From the NCBI RefSeq assembly GCF_004145845.1, contig NZ_SELP01000003.1, positions 124,001 through 188,000 of the forward strand: a stretch of 64,000 nucleotides of DNA. Direction: 5' to 3'. The translations under genes and the position numbers were made by a program. The notes beneath the pieces are model-generated. The model was given only the letters and a program-made list of their open reading frames with translations, was not told the DNA's origin and searched no databases. Shown here piece after piece: positions 38,135 through 46,243 of this stretch. How positions within the stretch are numbered: position 1 is the stretch's first letter; the number at the start of each line of letters is the position of its first letter. This stretch comes from Loktanella sp. IMCC34160. GTDB lineage: Bacteria; Pseudomonadota; Alphaproteobacteria; Rhodobacterales; Rhodobacteraceae.

Positions 38135-38311
38135 ATGTCCGAGCCGAAGAAAGACCTGCCCGCCGCCGCCGTTCGTGCCCTGCAAGAGGCCGAAGAGCGC
38201 CGCAAGGCTGCCAAGGCGGAGGAACTGCCGACGGAATTGGGTGGCCGCGACGGGCCGGAACCGGTGCGGTTCGGCGATTGGGAGAAGAAGGGGATCGCGG
38301 TCGATTTCTAG
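38135..38311 (+). CDS. DUF1674 small protein (SDH assembly factor 4-like)
   Basis: A 58-residue gene in the gap between divergent rsmB and the convergent exported-protein gene. The C-terminus GGRDGPEPVRFGDWEKKGIAVDF is the DUF1674 signature, shared with mitochondrial succinate dehydrogenase assembly factor 4 (Sdh8). The N-terminal half is Lys/Glu/Ala-rich and probably disordered. A CAAGGAAAC site precedes ATG 38135. The stop overlaps the opposite-strand gene end by four bases. Function by homology: flavinated SDH subunit assembly; not shown here. Confidence 0.88.
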   Translation: MSEPKKDLPAAAVRALQEAEERRKAAKAEELPTELGGRDGPEPVRFGDWEKKGIAVDF

Positions 38312-38661
38312 CGCAGACGGAAGGTCGCGCTGTCCCCTGCCCCCTGATCGACGGTAAAGCGCATCTCGGACCCGTCGCGCACCTCGACCAATTGGCAGTT
38401 ATAGTCGATGGGCATCCCGGACCAGTCCATCTCGCGGCAGAAGAAGCCGTCTTTCCAGTCCCATGTTCCGGTCACTTCCCAACGCACGGCGGTGCCTTCG
38501 ATCGTCCCGTCCGGTTCGACATTCAGGGTAATGCCAAGGACGCCAAGGCGAAGGTCACGATCCTGCACATAGGACAGAAAGGTTTCGCGGTCCGTGATCG
38601 GGACGAATCCATCGGCCAGAGACGTTGTCGGAAGAAGGAGGGCAAAGAGAAGCGTACGCAT
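38308..38661 (-). CDS. Exported small protein, unknown function
   Basis: A 117-residue protein with signal peptide (MRTLLFALLLPTTSLA) and a mature domain containing two Cys (FFCREMDW, DYNCQLVEV) that could form a disulfide. A beta-strand pattern (GVLGITLNVEPDGTIEGTAVRWEVTGTW) suggests a small beta-sandwich. I do not recognise a named family. It overlaps the DUF1674 stop and lies 61 bases downstream of dapB on the same strand, so it might be co-transcribed with it. Confidence 0.72.
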   Translation of the reverse strand: MRTLLFALLLPTTSLADGFVPITDRETFLSYVQDRDLRLGVLGITLNVEPDGTIEGTAVRWEVTGTWDWKDGFFCREMDWSGMPIDYNCQLVEVRDGSEMRFTVDQGAGDSATFRLR

Positions 38662-38722
38662 GACAAGGTTCCGTTGTTTCGGAAATCTTGCCTGTTACGG
38701 ACAAATGGCCCGGCCGGATCAC

Positions 38723-39535
38723 TCAGGACAGGCCAAGCACGTCCATCATGTCGTATTCGCCCGGCTTCTTCCCCTGCCCCCACAGCGCGGCCTTGAGCGC
38801 GCCGCGCGCGAAAATCGCCCGGTCGGTGGCCACGTGCCGCAGCACGATCCGTTCGCCCGGCGCGGCGAAGAGGACGTCATGTTCGCCCACGATGTCGCCG
38901 CCCCGGATGGCGGTAAACCCGATGTCGCCCCGCTTGCGCGCGCCCGTGATCCCGTCACGGCCGCTATCCTTCACATCGTCAAGCGACACGCCGCGCCCTT
39001 CGGCGGCGGCCTCGCCCAGCATCAGCGCGGTGCCCGAGGGGGCATCGACCTTCTTGTTGTGGTGCGCCTCGATCACTTCGATGTCGAAATCCTCGTCCAG
39101 CGCGGCGGCGACCTTTTTCGTCAGTTGCACCAGAAGGTTCACGCCCAGCGACATGTTTCCGGCACGGACGATCGTCGCGTGGCGGGCGGCGGCGGAAATC
39201 GCGGCAAGGTCGGCATTGGACAGGCCGGTAGTGCCGATCACGTGCACGGCGCGGGCCTGCGCGGCCAGACCGGCGAATTCGACGGTTGCGGCGGGGGCGG
39301 TGAAATCAATGATCGCCTGCGCGCTGGCAAAGGCGTCCAGCGGGTCGTCAGAGACGGTCACGCCGACGGGCTGTCCGCCCATCGCCTCGCCCACGTCGCG
39401 GCCGATCCAGGCGTGGCCTTCGCGTTCGAGCACGCCGACCAGTTTGCAGGCGTCCGATGCCAGAACGGTCTGGATGAGCATCTGCCCCATCCGGCCAGAT
39501 CCGCCGGTGATCACGATTCCGGGTATGTCGGTCAT
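38723..39535 (-). CDS. dapB: 4-hydroxy-tetrahydrodipicolinate reductase DapB
   Basis: NAD(P)H-dependent second enzyme of the lysine/diaminopimelate branch. The 270-residue product keeps the dinucleotide motif [10 protein letters not shown] (about 11-20) and the catalytic segment [15 protein letters not shown] with His158 and Lys162. It works directly after DapA (33-905). The gene diverges from rbfA. All residues needed are present. Confidence 0.95.
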   Translation of the reverse strand: MTDIPGIVITGGSGRMGQMLIQTVLASDACKLVGVLEREGHAWIGRDVGEAMGGQPVGVTVSDDPLDAFASAQAIIDFTAPAATVEFAGLAAQARAVHVIGTTGLSNADLAAISAAARHATIVRAGNMSLGVNLLVQLTKKVAAALDEDFDIEVIEAHHNKKVDAPSGTALMLGEAAAEGRGVSLDDVKDSGRDGITGARKRGDIGFTAIRGGDIVGEHDVLFAAPGERIVLRHVATDRAIFARGALKAALWGQGKKPGEYDMMDVLGLS

Positions 39536-39628
39536 GCGTTGCCCCTTGGCCTTGCGACTGCGTTGGTTCTTGCCTGCACATCAAAGCGCCGCTTGGCAAG
39601 GGGGCGGATGCCCCTTATGTGCAGGCCC

Positions 39629-40024
39629 ATGGCAAAGAACCGTTCCTTTCAGGGCGCCGGCCCGTCGAACCGGCAACTTCGCGTGGGCGAATTGATCCGC
39701 CGGGCGCTGTCCGACCTGTTGATGCGGGGCGAGGTCCATGACCCCGACCTGCAACGCATGTCCATCACCGTGGGCGAGGTCCGGGTCACCCCCGACTTGC
39801 GCCAGGCCCGTGTCTTCGTCCTGCCGCTGGGCGGCAAGGGCAAGGACGAGGCGATGGAGGCCCTGAACCGCAACAAGGGCGAGATCCGCCGTCTTGTCAC
39901 CCGCGAGATCAAGATGAAGCATTCGCCGGACCTCGCGTTCTTCCCGGATGAAACCTTTGACCAGATGGACGAGACCCGCCGCCTGCTGTCCGAGGACCGG
40001 GTGCGCAAGGATCTTGAGGACTAG
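39629..40024 (+). CDS. rbfA: Ribosome-binding factor A
   Basis: A 131-residue KH-type factor for 30S maturation. Conserved block RVGELIRRALSDLLMRGEVHDPDL and DLRQARVFVLPLGG identify it. The start at MAKNRSF agrees with relatives; in-frame ATGs at 39608 and 39617, with a GGGGGCGG site before the former, would add up to seven residues. truB follows 64 bases downstream, the usual rbfA-truB order. Confidence 0.92.
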   Translation: MAKNRSFQGAGPSNRQLRVGELIRRALSDLLMRGEVHDPDLQRMSITVGEVRVTPDLRQARVFVLPLGGKGKDEAMEALNRNKGEIRRLVTREIKMKHSPDLAFFPDETFDQMDETRRLLSEDRVRKDLED

Positions 40025-40088
40025 GTCCGGTTGACCGCCCCGCCTGCGCCCTTTAGCAGGCCCCTTCCAGAATTGATGCGAGGCACAG

Positions 40089-41000
40089 ATGGGCAAGCGC
40101 AAGGGACGTGACATTTCCGGCTGGCTGGTCGTGGACAAGCCGGCGGGGATCACTTCGACCGCCGTTGTGAACAAGGTCCGCTGGGCCTTTGGCGCCCAGA
40201 AAGCCGGGCATGCCGGGACGCTGGACCCGGAGGCGACCGGGGTTCTTGCCGTGGCGCTGGGCGAGGCGACAAAGACCGTGCCCTATATCACCGACAGCCT
40301 GAAAGCCTATGAATTCACGGTCCGCCTTGGCGCGGCCACCAATACCGACGACGCCGAGGGCGAAGTGATCGCCACCTCGGACGCCCGCCCCACGGATGAC
40401 GAGATCAAGGCCGCGCTTTCGGGGTTCATTGGCGACATCATGCAGGTTCCGCCGAAGTTTTCAGCGGTGAAGATCGACGGGGAACGCGCCTATAAGCGGG
40501 CCCGCGACGACGAGGACTTTGAAATCGCCGCCCGGCCCCTTTGGGTCGAGGAACTGCTGTTGGTCGACCGACCGGACGCGGATCATGTCGTTCTGGAAAT
40601 GACCTGTGGCAAGGGTGGCTATGTCCGGTCCATCGCCCGCGATCTGGGTGCGGGGCTGGGCTGCTACGGCCATGTCCTGAAGCTGCGCCGGATCTGGTCC
40701 GGCCCGTTCGAGGCGAAGGACGGGATCGACCTTGAGACGGTCGAAAAGCTGGCGAAAGACCCGGCGCTGGACGCCTACCTGCGTCCGCTGGAAGAGGGGC
40801 TTGCCGATCTGCCCGAGGTCCACTGCCCGCCCGAGAGCCTTGGCCGACTGCTGAACGGCAACCCGGCGATGGTGATCGCCCAGGACGTCGACTATGGCGA
40901 GGAATGCTGGGCCAGTCATGATGGTCAGGCGGTCGCGGTCGGTGTCTTCAAGGCGGGCGAACTGCATCCCGCCCGCGTTTTCAACACCGCGAAATCCTAA
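40089..41000 (+). CDS. truB: tRNA pseudouridine synthase B
   Basis: Makes pseudouridine 55 in the tRNA T-loop. The 303-residue protein has the catalytic Asp46 in [13 protein letters not shown], the KPAGITST start motif and the [12 protein letters not shown] segment. The C-terminal PUA-like part ([12 protein letters not shown]) is present. It lies after rbfA on the same strand; a ribosome site GGCACAG is modest. Confidence 0.95.
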   Translation: MGKRKGRDISGWLVVDKPAGITSTAVVNKVRWAFGAQKAGHAGTLDPEATGVLAVALGEATKTVPYITDSLKAYEFTVRLGAATNTDDAEGEVIATSDARPTDDEIKAALSGFIGDIMQVPPKFSAVKIDGERAYKRARDDEDFEIAARPLWVEELLLVDRPDADHVVLEMTCGKGGYVRSIARDLGAGLGCYGHVLKLRRIWSGPFEAKDGIDLETVEKLAKDPALDAYLRPLEEGLADLPEVHCPPESLGRLLNGNPAMVIAQDVDYGEECWASHDGQAVAVGVFKAGELHPARVFNTAKS

Positions 41001-41045
41001 TTCTCAAAGGCGACCCATTTCGCAGCTGCGGCGAATTTTTGCCAT

Positions 41046-41059
41046 TGTAGCGCTAACTA
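41046..41059. promoter_or_regulatory. LacI-type operator half-palindrome (TAGCGCTA)
   Basis: The core TAGCGCTA (41048-41055) is a perfect palindrome and its right half continues GCTAACT, similar to LacI-family operators of sugar genes (consensus TGTTAGCGCTAACA as I recall). The left flank is imperfect. It lies 90 bases before the isomerase ATG, so control of the downstream catabolic pair by a LacI-type repressor is plausible; no repressor gene is adjacent. Confidence 0.5.
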
Positions 41060-41147
41060 TAACGATTTAGGAAGGTGAAAACACCGTTTGACGGGGTTCC
41101 ATCGTCAGCGGAGTTGTGTTCTTTGCCAGATAATTGGAGACCCGACC

Positions 41148-42203
41148 ATGCCCACGCAGATCAAAGGCCCCGCGCTGTTTCTTGCCCAATTCGCCGGGGA
41201 TGCGGCCCCGTTCGACAGTCTTGAGAACATCACCAAATGGGCCGCTGGCCTTGGCTATAAGGGCGTCCAGATCCCGACGTTCGATGGCCGCCTGTTCGAT
41301 CTGGAAAAGGCCGCCGAAAGCGACGCCTATTGCGACGAGGTGAAGGGTATCTGTGCCGACGCAGGCGTAGCGATTACCGAGCTGTCCACCCATCTGCAGG
41401 GCCAGCTGGTGGCGGTGAACCCGGCCTATGACCGCGCCTTTGATGCCTTTGCCCCGGCGGCGGTGCATGGCAACCCGAAGGCCCGGCAGGAGTGGGCCAC
41501 GGAGCAGATGAAGAAGGCCGCGGTTGCGAGCCGCAAGCTGGGCCTTGACCATACCGTCAGCTTTTCGGGCTCGCTTGCCTTTCCGTTCCTTTACCCCTGG
41601 CCGCAGCGCCCGACTGGTCTGATCGACGAGGCGTTCGACGAACTGGCCCGCCGCTGGCTGCCGATCTTCGACTATTACACGGATCACGGGGTTGATATCG
41701 GGTTTGAACTGCACCCCGGCGAAGACCTGTTCGACGGCGCAACCTGGGAGATGTTCCTTGGCCGGGTCAAGGAACACGAGGCGGCGCGGATCAACTACGA
41801 CCCCTCGCACTTCCTGCTTCAGCAGCTTGATTATCTGGCCTTCATCGATCTGTACCACGACCGGATCAACGCCTTCCACGTGAAGGACGCCGAATTCAAC
41901 CCGGACGGGCGGCAGGGTGTCTATTCCGGCTATCAGGGCTGGACCAACCGGGCCGGTCGGTTCCGCAGCCTTGGCGACGGACAGGTCGATTTCTCGGGCA
42001 TCTTTTCCAAGCTGACCCAGTATGGGTACGACAGCTGGGCGGTTCTGGAATGGGAATGCTGCATCAAGTCGCCGGAACAGGGCGCGGCGGAAGGCGCCCC
42101 CTTCATTGAAAGCCACCTTATCGAGGTAACAGAAAAAGCGTTCGACGATTTCGCCGGGGCGGAACGCGACGACAAAGCCATCAAGGAGATGTTGGGACTA
42201 TGA
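41148..42203 (+). CDS. Sugar phosphate isomerase/epimerase (TIM barrel)
   Basis: A 351-residue xylose-isomerase-like TIM barrel. Metal and substrate side chains lie in VGFELHPGEDLF and NYDPSHFLLQ blocks, and FHVKDAEFNPDGRQG is typical of sugar or inosose-type isomerases. ATG 41148 has GGAG ten bases away; the longer frame is excluded. It overlaps the Gfo/Idh gene by four bases, and both probably act on the same sugar or cyclitol. The exact substrate is unknown. Confidence 0.85.
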   Translation: MPTQIKGPALFLAQFAGDAAPFDSLENITKWAAGLGYKGVQIPTFDGRLFDLEKAAESDAYCDEVKGICADAGVAITELSTHLQGQLVAVNPAYDRAFDAFAPAAVHGNPKARQEWATEQMKKAAVASRKLGLDHTVSFSGSLAFPFLYPWPQRPTGLIDEAFDELARRWLPIFDYYTDHGVDIGFELHPGEDLFDGATWEMFLGRVKEHEAARINYDPSHFLLQQLDYLAFIDLYHDRINAFHVKDAEFNPDGRQGVYSGYQGWTNRAGRFRSLGDGQVDFSGIFSKLTQYGYDSWAVLEWECCIKSPEQGAAEGAPFIESHLIEVTEKAFDDFAGAERDDKAIKEMLGL

Positions 42204-43303
42204 CACGGATCAGGCTGGGGATGGTCGGCGGCGGCCAGGGCGGGTTCATTGGCGGCGTGCATCGTATCGCCGCGCGGATCGACGGCAGGTTCGATCTGGT
42301 TGCAGGCGCATTGTCGTCCAACCCGGAACGGGCAGCGGCCAGCGCGGCGGACCTTGGGATCGCGGCGGACCGGTCCTATGCCTCGTACGAGGATATGGCG
42401 GTCACCGAGGCGGCCCGCGAGGACGGCATTCAGGCGGTGGCCATCGTCACCCCGAACCACATGCACGCGGGGCCCGCGATTGCCTTTCTGAAGGCCGGTA
42501 TCCATGTGATCTGCGACAAGCCGCTGGCCGCGACGCAGGAGCAGGCCGCCGAGATCGAGGCCGCCGTGGCGGCGGCCGACGCCCGGTTCATCCTGACCCA
42601 TAACTACACCGGCTATCCGTTGATGCGGCAGGCCCGCGCGATGATTGCCCGGGGTGATCTGGGCAAGATCCGTATCGTTCAGGCGGAATACGCGCAGGAT
42701 TGGCTGGCCGAAGACACCCACAACAAACAGGCCGATTGGCGGACCGACCCCAAGCAATCGGGCGCGGGCGCGATTGGTGATATCGGCACCCATGCCTTTA
42801 ACCTTCTGTCCTTCGTCACCGGATTGAAGACCGAGGCACTGTCGGCCGATCTGCACAGCATGGTCGACGGCCGACTGGTTGATGACAACGCCCATATCCT
42901 GCTGCGGATGGAACAGGGCGCCCGGGCCATGGTCTGGGCCAGCCAGGTTGCCGTGGGTCACGAAAACGGTTTGCGCCTGCGGGTCTATGGCGACAAGGGC
43001 GGGATCGAATGGGGGCAGGAAAACCCCAACGTGATGACCTTTGCCCGCTTTGGCGAGCCCAAGCAGCTTCTGACCCGGGGCGGCGCCGGAACCGGGGCCG
43101 ATTGGACCCGTATCCCGCCGGGCCACCCGGAAGGCTATCTTGAAGGGTTTGCCACGATCTACAACGACGCGGCGGACCTGATCGAGGGCAAGGCCGACGG
43201 GGCGCTGCTGCCCGGCATCGGCGAAGGTCTGGACGGGATGTGGTTCATTCGCGCCTGTCAGGAATCTTCGGCCAAGGACGGCGCCTGGATTCCCCGCACC
43301 TAA
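42200..43303 (+). CDS. Gfo/Idh/MocA-family oxidoreductase
   Basis: A 367-residue NAD(P)-dependent sugar or cyclitol dehydrogenase. The N-terminal loop GGGQGGFIGGVH binds the nucleotide; CDKPLA corresponds to the family E-K-P motif (Lys active site), and GDIGTHAFNL has the catalytic His. Coupled (ATGA) to the isomerase gene. It ends overlapping by four bases with the convergent PepSY gene. Confidence 0.88.
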   Translation: MTRIRLGMVGGGQGGFIGGVHRIAARIDGRFDLVAGALSSNPERAAASAADLGIAADRSYASYEDMAVTEAAREDGIQAVAIVTPNHMHAGPAIAFLKAGIHVICDKPLAATQEQAAEIEAAVAAADARFILTHNYTGYPLMRQARAMIARGDLGKIRIVQAEYAQDWLAEDTHNKQADWRTDPKQSGAGAIGDIGTHAFNLLSFVTGLKTEALSADLHSMVDGRLVDDNAHILLRMEQGARAMVWASQVAVGHENGLRLRVYGDKGGIEWGQENPNVMTFARFGEPKQLLTRGGAGTGADWTRIPPGHPEGYLEGFATIYNDAADLIEGKADGALLPGIGEGLDGMWFIRACQESSAKDGAWIPRT

Positions 43304-43884
43304 TTCCCCAAGCCCAGCGCGCGCCTGAATTTTCGGGCGCGCGGCAACCACCAAAGCACGATCCCCGTCATCCCGAACAGCACCATCGACAGGGCGGTGA
43401 TGTCGGCCAGCCAGCGGCCAAGCGTGCCGCCAAGCCAGCCGCGCGTGTGCAGCTCCTTGAAGATCCGCGACCAATACCGCTCTTTGTCGACAAGGGTTCC
43501 GTCCGGCGCATAGGTCCGGCGGGAGTAGTCGGTCTTGACGTAGTAGTGCCCGCTTTCGCGCGCGACGATCACCAGCCCCGAGGGCCGATCGAACTGATAG
43601 GCCACGAAATCGTGGTAGGTGACGGCCTCGGGCGCGGGAAGCGGTTCGTCCGGCCAGTATTGCGCAGCGATCGCAGCTGCCGCCACGCTATCGACCTGAT
43701 GCGCGCCCTCCCACGTCAGCAGTTGTTCTTCGCTGTAGTCTGGCCCCTGAAACCAGCCAAGGACCATTCGGGAATGGTTCAGGTAGAACCCGGTCGCCCC
43801 GATGATGATGATCCATGGCACGATGATCACGCCAAGCCAGCCATGGATCGTGCGCAGATACTTGAGAACATTGGCCTTGGTCAT
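43300..43884 (-). CDS. PepSY-associated membrane protein
   Basis: A 194-residue protein with an N-terminal membrane helix after TIHGWLG, a periplasmic middle domain (about 40-155) and a C-terminal helix pair (LADITALSMVLFGMTGIVLWW). The layout resembles PepSY-TM proteins linked to iron uptake, flavin or heme reductases. It is the last gene of the three-gene unit with the kinase-PqqD fusion, 15 bases after it. Its role with a secreted Ser-rich peptide is unknown; it could transfer electrons across the membrane, or be a chance neighbour. Confidence 0.75.
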   Translation of the reverse strand: MTKANVLKYLRTIHGWLGVIIVPWIIIIGATGFYLNHSRMVLGWFQGPDYSEEQLLTWEGAHQVDSVAAAAIAAQYWPDEPLPAPEAVTYHDFVAYQFDRPSGLVIVARESGHYYVKTDYSRRTYAPDGTLVDKERYWSRIFKELHTRGWLGGTLGRWLADITALSMVLFGMTGIVLWWLPRARKFRRALGLGN

Positions 43885-43899
43885 CGAAAACTCCGGTGT

Positions 43900-45129
43900 T
43901 CAGTGGGACGGGGGAACGGACCTGATCAGGCCCAGATGGTGAAGCTGGTCAAAGGCCGCCCCGGCATCGACGCGCAGTTGCGCGATCTCGACTTCGGGGT
44001 AGATCTCGGCAAGGATTTCTGTCGTCTCTGTAACCGTCGTCGGCTCGGCCAGAAGACGCCAGTAGAGGCCAAGACCGGGATTGAGCCTGTGGATCGCCCG
44101 CCCGTCTGGTGTGGCAACGAATGTTTCCGACCCGCAGACCACCTCTTCACATCCGTCAAGGCGCAGGGCGGGCGCGCCATGTTGCAGCCCATGTGGGGAC
44201 CCTTGATATGTCTTAAGGGGCGAAGGCCGACCATCCAGCGGTTCATCGACATGGGCGGCGGGCAAGGCGGCCAGTTCCGGGCAGGTTGACAGAAGAGCGG
44301 CGGCGCTTTCGACATCGGAATAGACAAGCCGATAGCAGGGCAGCTGTTCAGCCAAGGCGGCAAGCGCCTTGAGGATGGCCCCGCCGTTCAGATGTCGGGC
44401 AAAGTTTTGCAGGATCAGCGAGGAAATCGCATCCGCGTCGGACAGCGACTCCAGCCGGGACACCTGCGGCGTGTCCTGCCGGTCAAGCAGAACAATTGCG
44501 CCAATCGGCGCCGTGGTTCCATGCGGCGGGACCGGACAATCCGTCAGGTATTTGTATTGCCGGTTCTGCGGTCCGCCGTCGCCGTCGACAAAGGCGCGAA
44601 ACCTGTCCGAAACGCCCTGCGGAACGGGGATGCGCAACCGCGGGGCGATCCCGTTCGCCAGACCGCTGAGCGCGCCGGTGGAGGGGTCCCGCTGGATCGG
44701 GAGGAAATCATCGGTAAAGACCCGATGCCCCAACTGCGCCAACGCGACCGCAAGTGTGGACTTGCCCGCCCGGCGGGCGTTGGGCATCAGCACAAGCCGA
44801 CCGTCGAATTCGACAGCCGCAGCATGGAGGCACAATAGATCGGATCGGGACCGCAGTTGTTCCCAGGAAATTTCGACGATCAGGTCGCAGATCGCATTGA
44901 CTGGATCATGCACCTGTTCGGGTGTGGCACCCTGCGGGGCACGCACGCGCCACTTGTCACTGCCGAGGATCGAGACTTCGGCAAAGGGGTCACGATGGTT
45001 GTCTGTGGGGCAATCCTGAACCGGCCAGCCATGCAGGATGCGGGTGGCAAGATCCACGATCGCAGGATCGTTCAGCTGAAGGGGCGACTCAAGGCCGTCG
45101 AATACGAAAGAACGGTCGCGCAGCGCCAT
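43900..45129 (-). CDS. HPr-kinase-like/PqqD-like fusion protein
   Basis: A 409-residue protein; an ATG four codons upstream (45141) is the alternative start. The N-terminal part is HprK-like: His102 in CLHAAAVE, a P-loop NARRAGKST (117-125) lacking the canonical first Gly of GxxxxGKS, and acidic Asp140-Asp141 in VFTDDFLP. The C-terminal part (about 322-402, LRLDGCEE through FDQLHHLGLI) is a PqqD-type recognition domain, the fold that binds leader peptides in RiPP pathways. The inference is a peptide serine/threonine kinase. It is preceded by a Ser-rich Tat-type peptide gene. No asparagine synthetase-like, radical SAM or transporter gene is nearby, so it is not a standard lasso or PQQ locus. 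Confidence 0.8.
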   Translation of the reverse strand: MALRDRSFVFDGLESPLQLNDPAIVDLATRILHGWPVQDCPTDNHRDPFAEVSILGSDKWRVRAPQGATPEQVHDPVNAICDLIVEISWEQLRSRSDLLCLHAAAVEFDGRLVLMPNARRAGKSTLAVALAQLGHRVFTDDFLPIQRDPSTGALSGLANGIAPRLRIPVPQGVSDRFRAFVDGDGGPQNRQYKYLTDCPVPPHGTTAPIGAIVLLDRQDTPQVSRLESLSDADAISSLILQNFARHLNGGAILKALAALAEQLPCYRLVYSDVESAAALLSTCPELAALPAAHVDEPLDGRPSPLKTYQGSPHGLQHGAPALRLDGCEEVVCGSETFVATPDGRAIHRLNPGLGLYWRLLAEPTTVTETTEILAEIYPEVEIAQLRVDAGAAFDQLHHLGLIRSVPPSH

Positions 45130-45156
45130 CCTTGCCCCCATCTACTTAGCGAATGA

Positions 45157-45183
45157 CGGGACGGCGGATGTTCCGCCGCCCCG
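45157..45183 (-). other. RNA hairpin between peptide gene and kinase gene
   Basis: An 11-bp stem (one G-U pair, loop of five bases; core arms 45158-45167 and 45173-45182) lies 18 bases after the peptide gene stop and 28 bases before the kinase start. It lacks a T run. Similar hairpins after RiPP precursor genes favour high precursor mRNA and lower downstream expression; this role is inferred. Confidence 0.7.
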
Positions 45184-45200
45184 AAGTGTGTTGTGCCCGA

Positions 45201-45527
45201 TTACGGCAGAACGCAAACGTTGTTGACCGGATCCCAGGTGCCGCCGGCGGCCGAGCAACCGGTTTCGGTCAGGATGTCGGAGCTGGAGCCAGTGCCGCTC
45301 GGGCCGCTGGCCGCGCTCGGGGTGCTGGCTGCGCTGGGCTCGCTCGGTGCGCTCGGCTCGCTGGGGGCACTCGGTTCGCTCGGGGCGCTCGGTGCGCTGG
45401 CACCGCTGGAGGCATGGGCCATCGACATCGTGGTGAAGGCCGGGATGGTATAGGCGGCCGCGGCGATGGTGCCGATGCGGGCAAGGGCGGCGCGGCGGGA
45501 CAGACGCTTGTCTTCAGTGTTGCTCAT
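45201..45527 (-). CDS. Tat-type Ser-rich secreted peptide, candidate kinase substrate
   Basis: A 108-residue small protein. Residues 9-38 form a twin-arginine-type signal (LSRRAALARIG, hydrophobic core AAAAYTIPA, cleavage likely after AHA). Residues 41-79 are thirteen Ser-x-Pro/Ala-like triplets with serine at every third position. The C-terminus GCSAAGGTWDPVNNVCVLP has Cys91 and Cys105, a likely disulfide. AAGGAAG precedes the ATG. Same-strand neighbours are an HprK-PqqD fusion and a PepSY protein. The function is unknown; the best guess is a modified secreted peptide or surface spacer. The opposite-strand long frame is a shadow of the repeat. Confidence 0.75.
   Translation of the reverse strand: MSNTEDKRLSRRAALARIGTIAAAAYTIPAFTTMSMAHASSGASAPSAPSEPSAPSEPSAPSEPSAASTPSAASGPSGTGSSSDILTETGCSAAGGTWDPVNNVCVLP
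45291..45407 (-). repeat. Nine-base periodic coding repeat (Ser-x-Pro/Ala triplets)
   Basis: Coding repeat of the Ser-rich peptide. Successive nine-base units of the TCG/AGC-x-CCG/GCC type give thirteen Ser-x-Pro/Ala-like triplets. A polyproline-II helix has three residues per turn, so all serines would line one face. Such repeats can vary in number by slippage. Confidence 0.72.
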
Positions 45528-46010
45528 GGTTTCTTCCTTTCGAGTTGTGACAGTCTCTTGCCGGCCACATGGCCCGGTTGACTGGCTGCAGGATTGACCA
45601 GGATTTGCCTGCGGAAAATAAACCCGGGGTCTAGCATCGCATTTTCTGGCGCATAAACCTCAGGCATATGGATGAATCCCGTTGATTTACAGCGGTTTCG
45701 GACAATTCTGCGGGATCGCCTATTTCATGAAAATCCGACACAATCATGGCCGGTTCGGGGCAATTATGCCTTCGGTTTATCCGGTGCGCTTCGGACACGG
45801 CCCCGGGAGCGCGATCTTCCGGAGGTTGCAAAAGTCATTTTGACGGGCGCCGAATCGCATTCTCCTGCCCCGGCCCGCCCCGTTGACCGGGGCCGACCCA
45901 AGACAGCCGACAAAAAGGCGAGCGCCGATCTTGCCGATCGGTCCCGTCGTTTCCGCAATCATGTCTGGATGATGTGCCGACCAAACCCTTCGATCTCGGA
46001 CCGAAGATTT
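45528..46010. other. Non-coding region upstream of peptide operon
   Basis: 483 bases without a convincing gene. A 125-codon plus-strand frame (45672-46049) ends by reading through the tRNA gene on the opposite strand and gives a peptide ending GEDSNLHDR, a well-known tRNA artefact. A small minus-strand frame (45631-45831) has no ribosome site or family. The region should hold the peptide operon promoter, but none is clear. It is relatively AT-rich from about 45610 to 45780. Confidence 0.6.
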
Positions 46011-46097
46011 TGGTGCCCAGGAGAGGACTCGAACCTCCACGACCGTTAGGTCACTGGTACCTGAAACCAGCGCGTCTACCAATTCCGCCACCTGGGC
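46011..46097 (-). tRNA. tRNA-Leu (CAG anticodon)
   Basis: An 87-nucleotide minus-strand tRNA. The acceptor stem GCCCAGG pairs with the CTGGGC side before an encoded CCA (46011-46013). The anticodon arm CTGGT-TTCAGGT-ACCAG gives anticodon CAG. The long variable arm and GGTTCGAGTCC T-loop fit class II tRNA-Leu. All arms are intact. Confidence 0.95.
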
Positions 46098-46243
46098 AGG
46101 TGTCGTGACGGGGCGTTTAAGGCCGCCGCGCGACAGTGTCAACGCGATTCCTGCGGCGATTTGCATTCTCCTGCAATTCGCCTTGTCTGGCAGGGGACCG
46201 GGGGGTAAACCGGGGCAAGTTTTCAGGAAGTCAGAGGCGCCTC

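Noticed and set aside
45291-45407. Possible CRISPR-like array
   Set aside because: The units are nine bases, in frame and coding; there are no spacers or cas genes.
45153-45581. Plus-strand Arg/Gly/Ala repeat frame
   Set aside because: Mirror of the Ser-rich coding repeat on the minus strand.
45631-45831. 66-codon minus-strand frame
   Set aside because: No ribosome site or homology recognised.
45672-46049. 125-codon plus-strand frame
   Set aside because: It ends by translating the antisense of tRNA-Leu (GEDSNLHDR), a common artefact.
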